From contig JAFRKO010000012.1 in NCBI GenBank assembly GCA_017431685.1, forward strand, positions 37,330 through 101,329: a stretch of DNA of 64,000 nt, in the 5' to 3' direction. Made by a program: the position numbers and the translations under genes. This stretch comes from Mogibacterium sp. (GTDB lineage Bacteria; Bacillota; Clostridia; Peptostreptococcales; Anaerovoracaceae). This document shows positions 41,508 to 51,076 of this stretch, piece by piece (positions within the stretch are counted from its first letter, which is position 1; every line of letters starts with the position of its first letter). The notes beneath the pieces were generated by a model. It was not told the DNA's origin. It ran no database searches and saw only the letters and a list, made by a program, of their open reading frames with translations.

Positions 41508-42086
41508 CAAGGCATCCGCCTGTGACGTATGAGGCGACAAACAAATTGAACTGATCGATCATCCTCCTTTACTATGAAAAACAGTTTATTGGAGGACTTT
41601 TTTTATAAATGATAAAAATAATTCATAGTAAGGCGTTTAAATTTAGCAAATCTGCAGGTTATTTGCCTATACAAAAAATATACAGTTACGCAGCTTAACA
41701 ATAACATCTAATTATAGGGTTATTGTAATGTTAAAACGCATGTTAGAGCCGAACGTGACTGATTGATCTTTGTAAGCTGATTTCATTTGATAAATATTTT
41801 GACCCTTTACAACAAAGATTTTAGCAAAAAAAATAAAACTCCTCATATGGAAATGAACGATGCCGAAATTGATGATTATTTATGCATAGTCATGCATCGA
41901 CATGCTAATTATATGATTTCAAATTAAAAATAGGGAAGTGACGCTCTAACTCAATCGAAATAAAACGAGATAAAACGAAATAAAAAGAAATAAAACAGCA
42001 GCGTGGTTAGTCCGCTGCTGTTTTCATATGTCAGATAAGAGGAGCCTGAAACCGTCCCCGAATTTAAACACTGACTTTTGTATGTT
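41508..42086. other. AT-rich intergenic region between convergent units
   Basis: No gene seen. A hairpin with T-run after cbiO lies at about 41561-41605 (CCTCC...GGAGG then TTTTTTT). 41957-41997 holds a tandem GAAATAAAAC-like 10-bp repeat. AAACAGCAGCG/CGCTGCTGTTT at about 41993-42023 is the minus-strand terminator of the flavodiiron gene. A strand of the dispersed ACCGTCCCC repeat lies near 42050. Confidence 0.6.
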
Positions 42087-44651
42087 CTATTTGCGGCCGA
42101 ACATCTCTTTGTATGTCGCGTGTTTGTCGACCTTTTCGCTGAGCTCTATCATGCGGTCGGTGTCGCCAACCAGTATGACGCCTTCGAGGCGGTTGTTGTG
42201 GAAGTAATACTTCTCGTAGTTGCCTCTCTGGTCGTCTCTGAACTCTACGGTACGGAACTTCTTGTCAGGATCCTTGCCGTTTGTACCGAGCGCGAATATG
42301 CTCGTGTTCATAGCGTTGATGACGAGCGCGCTTCCGAGTGCCTTGTACTCAAGAGCTTCGCCTGCAGCGTTGGCTCCCGCGATGCGTCCTGTCTCGATCG
42401 CCTGTGCCCAGAATGCCTGCGGCTGCCCGTTGATGACGCAGCAGTCACCCGCAGCGTATACATCCTTCACGTTTGTTTCCATGCGGTCGTTTGCCTTGAC
42501 CCACTTGTCAACCTCAATGCCGCTGTCTTCAGCGACTTTTGTGTAAGGTCTCATGCCTGTCGACATGATGACGAGCTGAGCAGGGAATGCCGTGCCGTCA
42601 TCGAGTACCACCGCGTCTTCGGTGATCTCTACGATCTTAGCTCCGGTAACGATCTTCACACCCGCTGCGTTGCAGATGTTTTCTACCATAGCCGAAGCCG
42701 GGTCGTCGAGCTGACGAGGAAGCAGTCCAGGTGCGGTCTCGAGCACGGTCACATCGTAGCCGCCGAGCTTAAGCTCCCACGCGCCTTCGAGTCCCATTAC
42801 GCCACCGCCGATGCATACGACCTCTTTTGCCTCGCGCTCTTCAAGCACTTTCTTGATGCGAACGGTGTCCGCGATGTTTCTGACGCTTGCCACGTGAGGG
42901 AGGTCGGCTCCCTTGATAGGAGGCACGAAGCAGAATGCGCCGAGTGTGTAGATCAGCTTGTCGTAGATGAGCGCTCCGCTGCTGCCGTCAGGGAGTATGA
43001 GCTCAACGCTCTTTCCTGCTGTGTCGATCTTCGTGACTGTCGTATCAGGCATGAAGAAAATATTCCTTTCGTGGTACCAATCCGGACCTTCGATCGCAGC
43101 CTGGTTATCTGTGAAATCCGAAAGCAGTGCCTTGGTGAGCATCGGTCTGTTATACGGCAGAGCGGACTCCTGGGTCACGATCGTGATGACTGCCGTGCTG
43201 TTGCGGTCTCTGATCGCCTCGGCTGCGCTCTTCGCTGCCGGGCCGCCGCCCAGAATAACGAATCTCTCGTCTGTGTCCTTTCTGAAGCTGGTCGCCTTGG
43301 ATTCTACCGGCACGAACTTGTCGCTTCCGACTCCGCAGACCGGGCATGTGTCTGTGCCTTCCTCAAACTCGGCTCCGCAGACCACGCACTTGACCATCTT
43401 CTTCGCTCCGGCCGGCGTGTCAGATTTCTTGACTTCCTTGTTCTGCAGCACGCAGCCGAAGTTGTAGCCGAAGTCGAATGCGTCGAGCTGCTCGGTCTCG
43501 CTTGGCTTGAATCTGATGCGGTAGCCGTCGAGAACCTTCATCTTGAGCTGCTTGAGCCTTTCGATGATATTAGGAACACCTTCGCCGCTCCAGCCGTAGC
43601 ATCCGAACGCGCTTGCGAGTTTGCCCTTCATCAGAGGAGGGAATATGCTCGTCGTCAGATCCCAGATCGGCTTAAGAGCGTCCGCAACGATAGTTGGTGT
43701 ACCGAAGAGTATGCCATCCGCCGCGTTGAGGTCGGCGATGACGCCCGCGACGTCTTCCTCGAATACCATGTCGTATTTGTGCACCTCGATAGGACCGCTC
43801 GCCTTGAGACCCTCTTCAATTTTGTCGGCCAGAAGTCCGGTGTATCCGTAAGCGCTTACATAAGGAATTACAACCAGTTTGGTATCTGATTTCTCCGGTC
43901 TCGCGCACCACTCATGATATTTCTCCATTACCCAGTCGATACCTGCATCCAGCACAGGACCGTGGCCAGGGCATATCATCTGAATGTCGAGATCTTTGAT
44001 CCTCTCGAGCGCCATGTTCATGAACGGATTCTTGTAAGGCCCGATGATGATGTTGAAGTAATCCTGCATCGTGCGCATGTAGTTTGCCTCGTCCTGGCCG
44101 GTCAGCATGCTGCGCCTTACGTCGCCTGACGGAGGGCAGTAGTGAGCGCCGAACACATCGCAGGTGTACAGCGTCTTGTCCTCTTCGCAGTATGTGAACA
44201 TGGTGTCAGGCCAGTGCAGGTTAGGCACAGGCATGAAGTGCAGGGTCTTGTCTCCGAGCGAGAGTGTGTCGCCTTCCTTTACAGTCATGACGCGGAAGTC
44301 CGTATTCATGATCTCCTTCAGGAAGCTCGCTGCTGTGCCCGTGCAGACTACGGTGATCTTTGGATTGATCGCGAGCAGCTTTTCGAGCGTTCCCGAGTGA
44401 TCCGGCTCGGTGTGATCCATGATGATGTAGTCGACCTTGGTGATATCGACTGCGTCATCGAGCTCGCCTTTGAATGCTTCCCAGAATTTGTACTTTGAAG
44501 TCTCGATAAGGGCCGTTTTCTCGCTGCCCTTAAGAGTGTATGAGTTGTATGTGGTGCCGAACTCCATCTGCACGATTACATCCGAGATATGTGTATCCGG
44601 ATCAAGTGCGCCGTTCCACCACAGCGTATCCGTGAGTTTTATCGAACTCAT
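42087..44651 (-). CDS. Class F flavodiiron protein (FDP-rubredoxin-NAD(P)H:rubredoxin oxidoreductase fusion)
   Basis: 854 residues in three parts. Residues 1-400 are the flavodiiron core: diiron ligands H80, E82, D84, H85 (HTEPDHS), H146, D165 and H230, then a flavodoxin domain (SAYGYTGLLADKI). Residues 415-445 are a rubredoxin-like site (CVVCGAEFEEGTDTCPVCG). Residues 460-854 are an FAD/NADH rubredoxin reductase (VILGGGPAAKSAAEAI, CIGGGVMGLEGAWEL, VYAAGDCC). The single chain can take electrons from NAD(P)H to reduce O2 to water, protecting an anaerobe. A GGAGGG site lies before the ATG at 44651. Confidence 0.93.
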   Translation of the reverse strand: MSSIKLTDTLWWNGALDPDTHISDVIVQMEFGTTYNSYTLKGSEKTALIETSKYKFWEAFKGELDDAVDITKVDYIIMDHTEPDHSGTLEKLLAINPKITVVCTGTAASFLKEIMNTDFRVMTVKEGDTLSLGDKTLHFMPVPNLHWPDTMFTYCEEDKTLYTCDVFGAHYCPPSGDVRRSMLTGQDEANYMRTMQDYFNIIIGPYKNPFMNMALERIKDLDIQMICPGHGPVLDAGIDWVMEKYHEWCARPEKSDTKLVVIPYVSAYGYTGLLADKIEEGLKASGPIEVHKYDMVFEEDVAGVIADLNAADGILFGTPTIVADALKPIWDLTTSIFPPLMKGKLASAFGCYGWSGEGVPNIIERLKQLKMKVLDGYRIRFKPSETEQLDAFDFGYNFGCVLQNKEVKKSDTPAGAKKMVKCVVCGAEFEEGTDTCPVCGVGSDKFVPVESKATSFRKDTDERFVILGGGPAAKSAAEAIRDRNSTAVITIVTQESALPYNRPMLTKALLSDFTDNQAAIEGPDWYHERNIFFMPDTTVTKIDTAGKSVELILPDGSSGALIYDKLIYTLGAFCFVPPIKGADLPHVASVRNIADTVRIKKVLEEREAKEVVCIGGGVMGLEGAWELKLGGYDVTVLETAPGLLPRQLDDPASAMVENICNAAGVKIVTGAKIVEITEDAVVLDDGTAFPAQLVIMSTGMRPYTKVAEDSGIEVDKWVKANDRMETNVKDVYAAGDCCVINGQPQAFWAQAIETGRIAGANAAGEALEYKALGSALVINAMNTSIFALGTNGKDPDKKFRTVEFRDDQRGNYEKYYFHNNRLEGVILVGDTDRMIELSEKVDKHATYKEMFGRK

Positions 44652-45024
44652 ATTGCCCTCCTTTTTCTGAAGATGGGGGATGCATCGAAGTTTCCCTGTC
44701 TCAGCAAGGAAACAAATGCTCTTATTAATTCGGATAATACATTATTAATGTGATGAAGTGGAGAAAACTCTCACAAAGACACCTTCTTTTCACGTACTTT
44801 TTTTATACATAAACTCTGGCTATAAATGGAGGGCTCACCATATAACATATTTCCTTTTGATGTAGATGAGAACAGCCACTTACAGGTGCGTTCTGTGTTA
44901 TTATTAATATGGAGAAAAATGGATCTGTGTAGCTGCAGCCGGCGGTGTGAAGTTGTGTATGGGCAACTGCCTTTGCATCCGGCAGTGAGCAGCAATGAGG
45001 TCCTAAAAACTATTGGAGAAGATA

Positions 45025-45543
45025 ATGACCAGGAATCTTGTTATTTATTTTTCCCGCAAGGGACAGAATTATATGAACGGCGACATAGTGGAGCTTGAGA
45101 AGGGAAACACCGAGCTCGTCGCTGAATACATACGTGACGCGGTCGGAGCCGATCTTTTCGAGATCGAGACTGTAAAGGAATATCCGGCCGACTATATTGA
45201 ATGCACAGAAGTCGCTAAACAGGAGCAGAGAGATAATGCCCGCCCAAAGCTAAAGGCATATCTGCACGATATTAAAGAATACGACAACATCGTGATCGCA
45301 GGACCGTGCTGGTGGGGTACATATCCCTGCGCGGTGTTCGCCCAGCTCGAGAAGCTTCACTTCAGAGGCAAGCGTGTGTTCCCGGTGATGACTCACGAAG
45401 GAAGCGGTGAGGCGAAGAGCCGTACCGACCTTAAGAAGTTCTGCACCGGTGCCAAGGTTGAAAAGGCCTTCGCGATACAGGGTTCTTCCGTATCAGGCGC
45501 CGAAGAAAAGGTAGCTGCCTGGGCAAGGAAACATCTGGGCTAA
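45025..45543 (+). CDS. Flavodoxin
   Basis: 172 residues. FMN-binding flavodoxin-like fold: NLVIYFSRKGQNY at the N-terminus (phosphate loop in a flavodoxin_4-like variant), GPCWWGTYPCAVFAQLE in the isoalloxazine loop, and MTHEGSGEAKS. ATG 45025 follows TTGGAG; a TTG at 45013 would place the ribosome site inside the gene. It lies 370 bases from the flavodiiron start on the opposite strand, and both are redox defence type. Confidence 0.88.
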   Translation: MTRNLVIYFSRKGQNYMNGDIVELEKGNTELVAEYIRDAVGADLFEIETVKEYPADYIECTEVAKQEQRDNARPKLKAYLHDIKEYDNIVIAGPCWWGTYPCAVFAQLEKLHFRGKRVFPVMTHEGSGEAKSRTDLKKFCTGAKVEKAFAIQGSSVSGAEEKVAAWARKHLG

Positions 45544-45547
45544 TCGC

Positions 45548-46729
45548 ATGCTTCCGCTGAAAAACGAAGAAAAGAAAGTAGAGTATCTGGAGCTTATATA
45601 CGACCTGGTATTCGTATATATGGCGGGCCGCAACAACGCGCTCCTCGGTCATATCGAGGGAGGCTTTGTTTCGCTCGACGCATTCCTCGCGTACATACTC
45701 TGCACGCTGGCTATCATACAGATCTGGAACTTCACCACGTTCTACATCAACATGTTCGGCCGTAATGGCGTGCGCGATCACGTATTTCTGCTGATCACGA
45801 TGTACCTGATGTATTTCCTGGGTGAGAGCACACGAAGCGACTGGCACGCGTATCAGGCTCAGTATCACATAGCGTGGGCGCTCATACTGATCAACATCGG
45901 CATACAGTACGTGATAGAGCTTCGCAACCACAGGATGGACGTCTGGAACCGGGACATAATAAAACGGATGGCAATGACACTGTTCGTCGAGGCTGCAATA
46001 GTGCTAGCCGCTTCGGCAGTGAGACCGTCGCTTGCGCCGCCGATCGCATTCGCCGCAGTGATACTCGGTATCGTGATGACATCGCTCGGCAAAAGGACAG
46101 GTGTCAGCGGCATGATCGACTTCAGTCATCTGACAGAGCGCGCCATGCTCTACGTTGTGTTCACTTTCGGCGAGATGATAGTCGTCATCTCATCATACTT
46201 TATAGGAGACGGGAGTTTCAGCTGGAGCGTCATCTATTTCTCGCTTATGGGCTTCCTGATAGTCGTCGGGCTCTTCCTGTCGTACGAAGTCATCTACGAC
46301 AAGCTGCTCGACAGAGATAAAGAGGACAACGGACTGCTCTATATGCTGATCCACATCTTTATCATATTCGGGCTCAATAACATCACTGCGTCGCTCGAGT
46401 TCATGCGTGAGGATGAGGTCGCGATCAGGCCGAAGATGGTGTTCCTTGTCGCGTCGATGGTTGGATACTTTGCGTTCCTGTTCGCTCTTGGCAGATATGC
46501 AAAGGTGAGATGCCACATCAATGGAGCGTTCATGCAGAAGCTCTGGCTCATGACGCTGTGTTTCGTGATGCTGATGATGGTGTTCATGAAAGTGCCGCGT
46601 GCTCACATACTGCTGACGGTCATATATGTATGGAGCGTATTTGTGGTGTTCTACAGAGTCGGGAAAAAAGTTGCCGCAGAGGAAGCGGCAGAGTGCGTAG
46701 GCGGTGCTGATGGGGACAGTCCCCGTTAA
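45548..46729 (+). CDS. LtrA-family membrane protein
   Basis: 393 residues with about 10 hydrophobic helices. Family marks are the N-terminal VEYLELIYDLVFVY and the central DFSHLTERAMLYVVFTFGEM, equivalent to HxxERxxLFxIxxxGE. 'Low temperature requirement A' proteins have no settled biochemical role. It starts 4 bases after the flavodoxin stop, in the same operon. The last residues (GGADGDSPR) are encoded by a GGGGACAGTCCCC palindrome like the dispersed repeat at 31809. Confidence 0.82.
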   Translation: MLPLKNEEKKVEYLELIYDLVFVYMAGRNNALLGHIEGGFVSLDAFLAYILCTLAIIQIWNFTTFYINMFGRNGVRDHVFLLITMYLMYFLGESTRSDWHAYQAQYHIAWALILINIGIQYVIELRNHRMDVWNRDIIKRMAMTLFVEAAIVLAASAVRPSLAPPIAFAAVILGIVMTSLGKRTGVSGMIDFSHLTERAMLYVVFTFGEMIVVISSYFIGDGSFSWSVIYFSLMGFLIVVGLFLSYEVIYDKLLDRDKEDNGLLYMLIHIFIIFGLNNITASLEFMREDEVAIRPKMVFLVASMVGYFAFLFALGRYAKVRCHINGAFMQKLWLMTLCFVMLMMVFMKVPRAHILLTVIYVWSVFVVFYRVGKKVAAEEAAECVGGADGDSPR

Positions 46730-46745
46730 AAAGAAGGATAAAAAA

Positions 46746-47135
46746 ATGGAACTGAAAGCAGGAATCAAAAACAGAGGAGAAATGACAGTCACAAAAGAGC
46801 TGTGCGCGAATGCATGGGGAAGCGGCGGACTGGAGGTCTACGCGACTCCGGCGATGATCGCTCTCATGGAAAACACGGCCTGGGCGAGCGTGGAGCCTTG
46901 TATGGAAGAGGGCAGGAGTACGGTCGGTACGAAGCTTGATGTTTCGCATCTGTCGGCAAGTCCGGTCGGCGCTCACATAACATGCGAGAGCGAGCTTGTA
47001 GAAGTTGACGGGCGCAGGCTCGTCTTCAAAGTGAGCGCATTCGATGAAGTGGGCCTTATAGGTGAAGGCATGCACGAGCGCTTCATAATAAATACGGAAA
47101 AGTTTATAGCCCGCACAGAGGCAAAGCTGAAATAA
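46746..47135 (+). CDS. FlK-like hot-dog thioesterase
   Basis: 129 residues. The pattern YATPAMIALMENTAWASVEP followed by GTKLDVSHLSASPVG matches the fluoroacetyl-CoA thioesterase (FlK) group of hot-dog thioesterases; the usual T/E/H catalytic set is suggested by TPAMIALMENTA and SHLSASPVG. In anaerobes it probably hydrolyses a small acyl-CoA. The real substrate is unknown. ATG 46746 has only a weak upstream site. Confidence 0.8.
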   Translation: MELKAGIKNRGEMTVTKELCANAWGSGGLEVYATPAMIALMENTAWASVEPCMEEGRSTVGTKLDVSHLSASPVGAHITCESELVEVDGRRLVFKVSAFDEVGLIGEGMHERFIINTEKFIARTEAKLK

Positions 47136-47146
47136 AGGAGAATAAT

Positions 47147-48763
47147 ATGGGAAAGATTTATATCACAGGACACAGAAACCCGGATCTTGACAGCCTCTGC
47201 GCGGCATCTGCGTACGCTAATCTCAAGAACCTCACAGACAGCGAAAACGAATACGTCGCCATCCACTGCAGCCCTGTTTCCGATCAGGTGAGGGAGCAGA
47301 TGGAACTTATGGGAATTGAGGTACCGCCATATAAGAAGGATGTGTTCCCGAAGGTCAGGGATGTAATGCTCGAGCCGCAGATGCACATACAGGCGGGCGC
47401 ACCTATCTTCGCGCTCGTAAACGCATACAACGCAGAGAATCCGTCCGTTGTGCCGATTTATGACGGCACCGAATTTAAGGGGCTCCTGAGCGTAGACGAC
47501 ATCACGGGATGGTTCCTGCATGACAATAAGGAAGAAATTCCTACATACACATTCACGATAGACAACATTCTGAGAGTCATTCCGGGAAAGCTGCTGTGCA
47601 AGGGGAAGAGCGATACCATCGAAGGTTCCCTGCTGGTAGGCGCAGGTACATATGAAGCATTCGGCGAGATGCTCGATGAGATCGGGAACTGCATCGTAGT
47701 GCTCGGAGCGCGCAAGGAGCATATCAAGTTAGCGGTAAAAAAACAGGTGCCTGCAATCATCATTGCGGCAACCAGCGAAGCGCCTGATGTAGATTTCAGC
47801 GAATATGAGGGATCGGTATTCATGACGAGCCTCGGTACGGCAGAGACACTCAGAAGGATCAGGCTTGCTGAGTCGATCGAAACCATGATGGAGTCCAGGA
47901 CCGAGACTATCGATATAGACGACCTGTTCGTTGAGGGCAGAAAGATATTTATGAACTCTCATATCAGAGGGCTCGCAGTAATGGAGGATGGCGAGTTCAA
48001 AGGTTTCGTTACAAGGCGCTGCTTCCTTGAAAGGCCTGTCAACAAGGTTATTATGGTGGACCACAATGAGCCTGCGCAGAGCATAGAGGGAATCGAGACC
48101 GCAGACGTAGTGGAGATCGTCGACCACCACAGACTCGACTCGCTCTCGACTACCATGCCGATATTCATCGCCGCCGAGCCGCTGGGCAGCGTCAACACGA
48201 TAATCTATCAGCAGTACATCAGGCACGGCATCATGCCTGATCAGTACGCTGCCAGGACTATGCTAACCGGAATAATCGCCGACACGCTGATCCTTCGCAG
48301 CCCGACCACGACCATGCAGGACATGCAGGCGGTGGAGATGCTCGCAAGGATCGCCAAGGTACCGAGCGTGCAGGAATTCGGCGAGAAGCTGTTCAGCATA
48401 TCAGACAACCTGGCTACGCAGGATCCTGATGAGATGATCCTGTCTGACTTCAAGAAGTACGAGAATGGCGGCACAAAGATGGGCATCGGTCAGTGCGAAG
48501 TCACAACACTGTCGGATGTCGGGGAATACGCGCAGAAATACATAGACGCGCTGCAGAAGATCGCCGATTCACAGGGCCTCGACTGGACGCTGCTCATGGT
48601 CACAGATGTACTGAGAGAGAACAGCGTGCTGCTGACGTCGAATAACAAGGCTAACAAAGATCTGCCTTATGTGAAGATCGCTCAGCAGACATACGACATG
48701 CCGGGAGTCATGAGCCGCAAAAAGCAGCTGCTTCCGACGCTGCTGTCAGTAACATCAGCATAA
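47147..48763 (+). CDS. ppaC: Family II manganese-dependent inorganic pyrophosphatase with CBS/DRTGG insert
   Basis: 538 residues. The DHH-type core is split by a regulatory insert. N-terminal metal motif: ITGHRNPDLDSLCAA; second: VDHNEPAQS and EIVDHHRLDS; C-terminal substrate residues SRKKQLLPTL. The insert (about residues 65-300) carries CBS domains (VRDVMLEPQMHIQAGAPIFA and RKIFMNSHIRGLAVMEDGEF) around a DRTGG-like domain. CBS-PPases of this type are regulated by adenine nucleotides. AAAGGAG precedes the ATG. Confidence 0.95.
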   Translation: MGKIYITGHRNPDLDSLCAASAYANLKNLTDSENEYVAIHCSPVSDQVREQMELMGIEVPPYKKDVFPKVRDVMLEPQMHIQAGAPIFALVNAYNAENPSVVPIYDGTEFKGLLSVDDITGWFLHDNKEEIPTYTFTIDNILRVIPGKLLCKGKSDTIEGSLLVGAGTYEAFGEMLDEIGNCIVVLGARKEHIKLAVKKQVPAIIIAATSEAPDVDFSEYEGSVFMTSLGTAETLRRIRLAESIETMMESRTETIDIDDLFVEGRKIFMNSHIRGLAVMEDGEFKGFVTRRCFLERPVNKVIMVDHNEPAQSIEGIETADVVEIVDHHRLDSLSTTMPIFIAAEPLGSVNTIIYQQYIRHGIMPDQYAARTMLTGIIADTLILRSPTTTMQDMQAVEMLARIAKVPSVQEFGEKLFSISDNLATQDPDEMILSDFKKYENGGTKMGIGQCEVTTLSDVGEYAQKYIDALQKIADSQGLDWTLLMVTDVLRENSVLLTSNNKANKDLPYVKIAQQTYDMPGVMSRKKQLLPTLLSVTSA

Positions 48764-48797
48764 AGTCAGCAGTAGCGTACTAGTACTTTATTGGGCA

Positions 48798-48924
48798 AGC
48801 GGGCTTATATATCTCCGTCAGGCACGCTCTCGCTGACAGGTTCTAAGCTCTGACTTCGCTGACGCTCGTCAATAGCTAAGTACCGGCGTGCTCGAGTCAC
48901 CTGCCGAAGTTATATAAGTCCGCT
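48798..48924 (-). repeat. Intergenic self-complementary element, copy B
   Basis: Reverse complement of this 127-base block matches the element at 6437-6574. Here the outer stem is AGCGGGCTTATATATCTCCG against its partner at 48900-48924, a sequence different from copy A's stem but equally paired. The conserved core includes GTCAGGCACGCTCTCGC, TGACTTCGCTGA and ACTCGAG-type blocks. It fills the gap between ppaC and the alpha-glucosidase. Confidence 0.75.
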
Positions 48925-48947
48925 GCTTAAAGAAAGAAGGAATTGAA

Positions 48948-50714
48948 ATGGCTGTAAAGACCAACTGGTATAAAGAAGCGGTGGTCTATCAGATTTATCC
49001 GCTCAGCTATATGGATTCGAATAATGACGGAATAGGTGATATTCCCGGAATCATTTCGAAGCTTGACTACATAAAGGACCTCGGCGTCACTGCCATCTGG
49101 TTCTCGCCGCTCTACGATTCGCCGTGGAAAGACTACGGCTACGACATCGCAGACTACAAGTCGATCCATCCTGCGTTCGGTACGATGGAGGACTTCGACA
49201 GGCTGGTGGCAGAGTGCCACAGGCGCGGCCTCAAGGTGATGATGGATGCGGTATTCAACCACACAAGCGATCAGCATGCATGGTTCAGGGCCGCGCTGGC
49301 CGATAAGGATTCGCCTTACCGCGACTACTATATTATCAGGAAGGGCAGGCGCGACAAGGACGGCGGGCTCATGCCTCCTACCAACTGGACGTCCTCGTTC
49401 ACCGGACCGGCATGGGAATGGATAGCGGGTACAGAGGAATACTATCTGCATCTCTTCGCGCCGGAGCAGCCTGATCTCAACTGGGAGAACCCGAAGGTGC
49501 GGGAGGAGATGGCAGATGTGCTGAAGTTCTGGCTCGAAAAGGGCGTCGACGGCTTCAGATTCGATGTGTTCAACATGATCTCGAAGGTGTATCCGCTTCA
49601 GGACGACAGGAATCCGCTGCATTTCCAGAAAGGCGTGCAGTATTATGTGGACGGACCGCGCATGCACGAGTTCCTAAAAGAGCTGAACGATAAAGCGCTC
49701 TCGCTTTACGACACATACACTGTCGGCGAATCATACATTCCTGACGAGGAACACGCGGACAGATACATAAGCGAGGAGTCCGGTGAGCTCGACACCATAT
49801 TCGATTTCGAGCACCTCACATCTGACAACGCGTTTGGCCTCAAGATGATCCCGAAACCGTTCAGCCTGAGACGGTTCAAACGCGGGCTGATAGATCCGCA
49901 GCTGAAATATCACGGGAGAGGCTGGAACACTCTCGTTCTCGAGAATCATGACCAGGCGAGGAGCGTCAGCAGATTCGGCATCAATACTAAGAAATACAGA
50001 TACGAGGCAGCCACGTTCCTGGCGATGATCACATTCCTGGGATGGGGCACACCGTTTATCTATCAGGGCGAAGAGATCGGCATGACCAATACCGATTTCA
50101 TGAGCCGTGAACAGATGAAGGATCCGGTGTCGCACTTCATTTTTGACATGACGAAGGAGCTGCATATTCCGGAGCGTATAACGTTCAGGCTGATGAAAGG
50201 CGCTGTCAGGGACAATGCCAGGACCCCGATGCAGTGGGATTCCTCATTCAACGCAGGCTTCAACATGGGAGCCAAGCCGTGGCAGTGCATGAACCCGGAT
50301 TACAGGAAGATCAACGTTGAGGCTGATCTTGCCGCAAGCAATACAAAAGTGACAGATCCTGCAGACCCGGCATTCGATCCGGGCAAGTCGATCTACCGGT
50401 TCTATCAGAAACTGCTCGCGCTCAGGAAGTCCGAAAAAACGCTGATCTACGGCAGCACGATAGAGTACTATCCTGACGACAGGCAGGTGATATCCTACAG
50501 CAGGAGTTACGGCGACAAGAGATTCCTCATTGTAGGCAACTTCTCCGGCACGCGCGCAGACTTCATAATGCCGGGCGACTTCGAGCTTGATGAGCTCACG
50601 ATCTGCATGACAAACCGAGGCCGCACAGATGCCGAAGTCGAGGAGATAATGCATTTGAAGCCTTACGAGGCTATACTGTTTAAAGAGAAAAAGAAGGAGG
50701 CAAATAAAGACTGA
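48948..50714 (+). CDS. GH13 alpha-glucosidase (oligo-1,6-glucosidase/trehalose-6-phosphate hydrolase type)
   Basis: 588 residues, intracellular (no signal peptide). Motifs: MMDAVFNHTS (conserved region I), GFRFDVFNM with nucleophile Asp 206, VGESY with acid Glu 261, and ENHDQAR for the transition-state Asp. IYPLSYMDSNNDGIGDIPGI is the usual GH13 start, and a C-terminal beta domain is present. It probably releases glucose from small alpha-glucosides. Whether it prefers isomaltose, sucrose or trehalose-6-phosphate cannot be told. Confidence 0.93.
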   Translation: MAVKTNWYKEAVVYQIYPLSYMDSNNDGIGDIPGIISKLDYIKDLGVTAIWFSPLYDSPWKDYGYDIADYKSIHPAFGTMEDFDRLVAECHRRGLKVMMDAVFNHTSDQHAWFRAALADKDSPYRDYYIIRKGRRDKDGGLMPPTNWTSSFTGPAWEWIAGTEEYYLHLFAPEQPDLNWENPKVREEMADVLKFWLEKGVDGFRFDVFNMISKVYPLQDDRNPLHFQKGVQYYVDGPRMHEFLKELNDKALSLYDTYTVGESYIPDEEHADRYISEESGELDTIFDFEHLTSDNAFGLKMIPKPFSLRRFKRGLIDPQLKYHGRGWNTLVLENHDQARSVSRFGINTKKYRYEAATFLAMITFLGWGTPFIYQGEEIGMTNTDFMSREQMKDPVSHFIFDMTKELHIPERITFRLMKGAVRDNARTPMQWDSSFNAGFNMGAKPWQCMNPDYRKINVEADLAASNTKVTDPADPAFDPGKSIYRFYQKLLALRKSEKTLIYGSTIEYYPDDRQVISYSRSYGDKRFLIVGNFSGTRADFIMPGDFELDELTICMTNRGRTDAEVEEIMHLKPYEAILFKEKKKEANKD

Positions 50715-51010
50715 TGGATGCGGCTGTATTATGTGAAACGATCATGCTGATCACTTTCGGTTGTTCGTGGCCCTTCAATATCGCAAAGTCCATAAAGAGC
50801 AGAACAACTCTCGGCAAGAGTCTGACTTTTGAGATAATAATCATTATCGGATATTTTTTCGGGATCGCAGCAAAGCTGATCATATTTAGCAGGACGGGCG
50901 TGCTTCAGTATTCATTCTGGTTTTATATCCTTGATATATTGCTGGTTACTACTGACGTCTGTCTTTACATCAGAAACTACAGGATAGATAAGAAAATGGG
51001 CCGCATCTGA
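50714..51010 (+). CDS. Small membrane protein, PQ-loop-like
   Basis: 98 residues with three hydrophobic helices. The first loop (GCSWPFNIAKSIKSRTTLGK) resembles the PQ-loop repeat, with WP in place of PQ, so it may be a half-transporter of the SWEET/PQ-loop kind. It overlaps the previous stop (TGATG). An AAGGAGG site lies inside the 3' end of the glucosidase gene. Confidence 0.7.
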   Translation: MDAAVLCETIMLITFGCSWPFNIAKSIKSRTTLGKSLTFEIIIIIGYFFGIAAKLIIFSRTGVLQYSFWFYILDILLVTTDVCLYIRNYRIDKKMGRI

Positions 51011-51014
51011 AAAA

Positions 51015-51044
51015 CGGATCCGGAAACGAAGATGCCCGGATCCG
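51015..51044 (+). promoter_or_regulatory. Hairpin before the alcohol dehydrogenase gene
   Basis: CGGATCCGG (51015-51023) and CCGGATCCG (51036-51044) form a perfect 9-bp stem 33 bases before the ATG; no T-run. Confidence 0.45.
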
Positions 51045-51076
51045 AAAAGGGCAGTTTACAAAAAGGAGAAATCATT

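Noticed and set aside
42078..43889. 603-codon plus-strand frame
   Set aside because: It is antisense to the flavodiiron gene, rich in Cys/Arg/His and without any domain pattern; a codon-usage shadow.
44826..45098. 90-codon plus-strand frame before flavodoxin
   Set aside because: Overlaps the flavodoxin gene in another frame, low similarity to any protein, no ribosome site.
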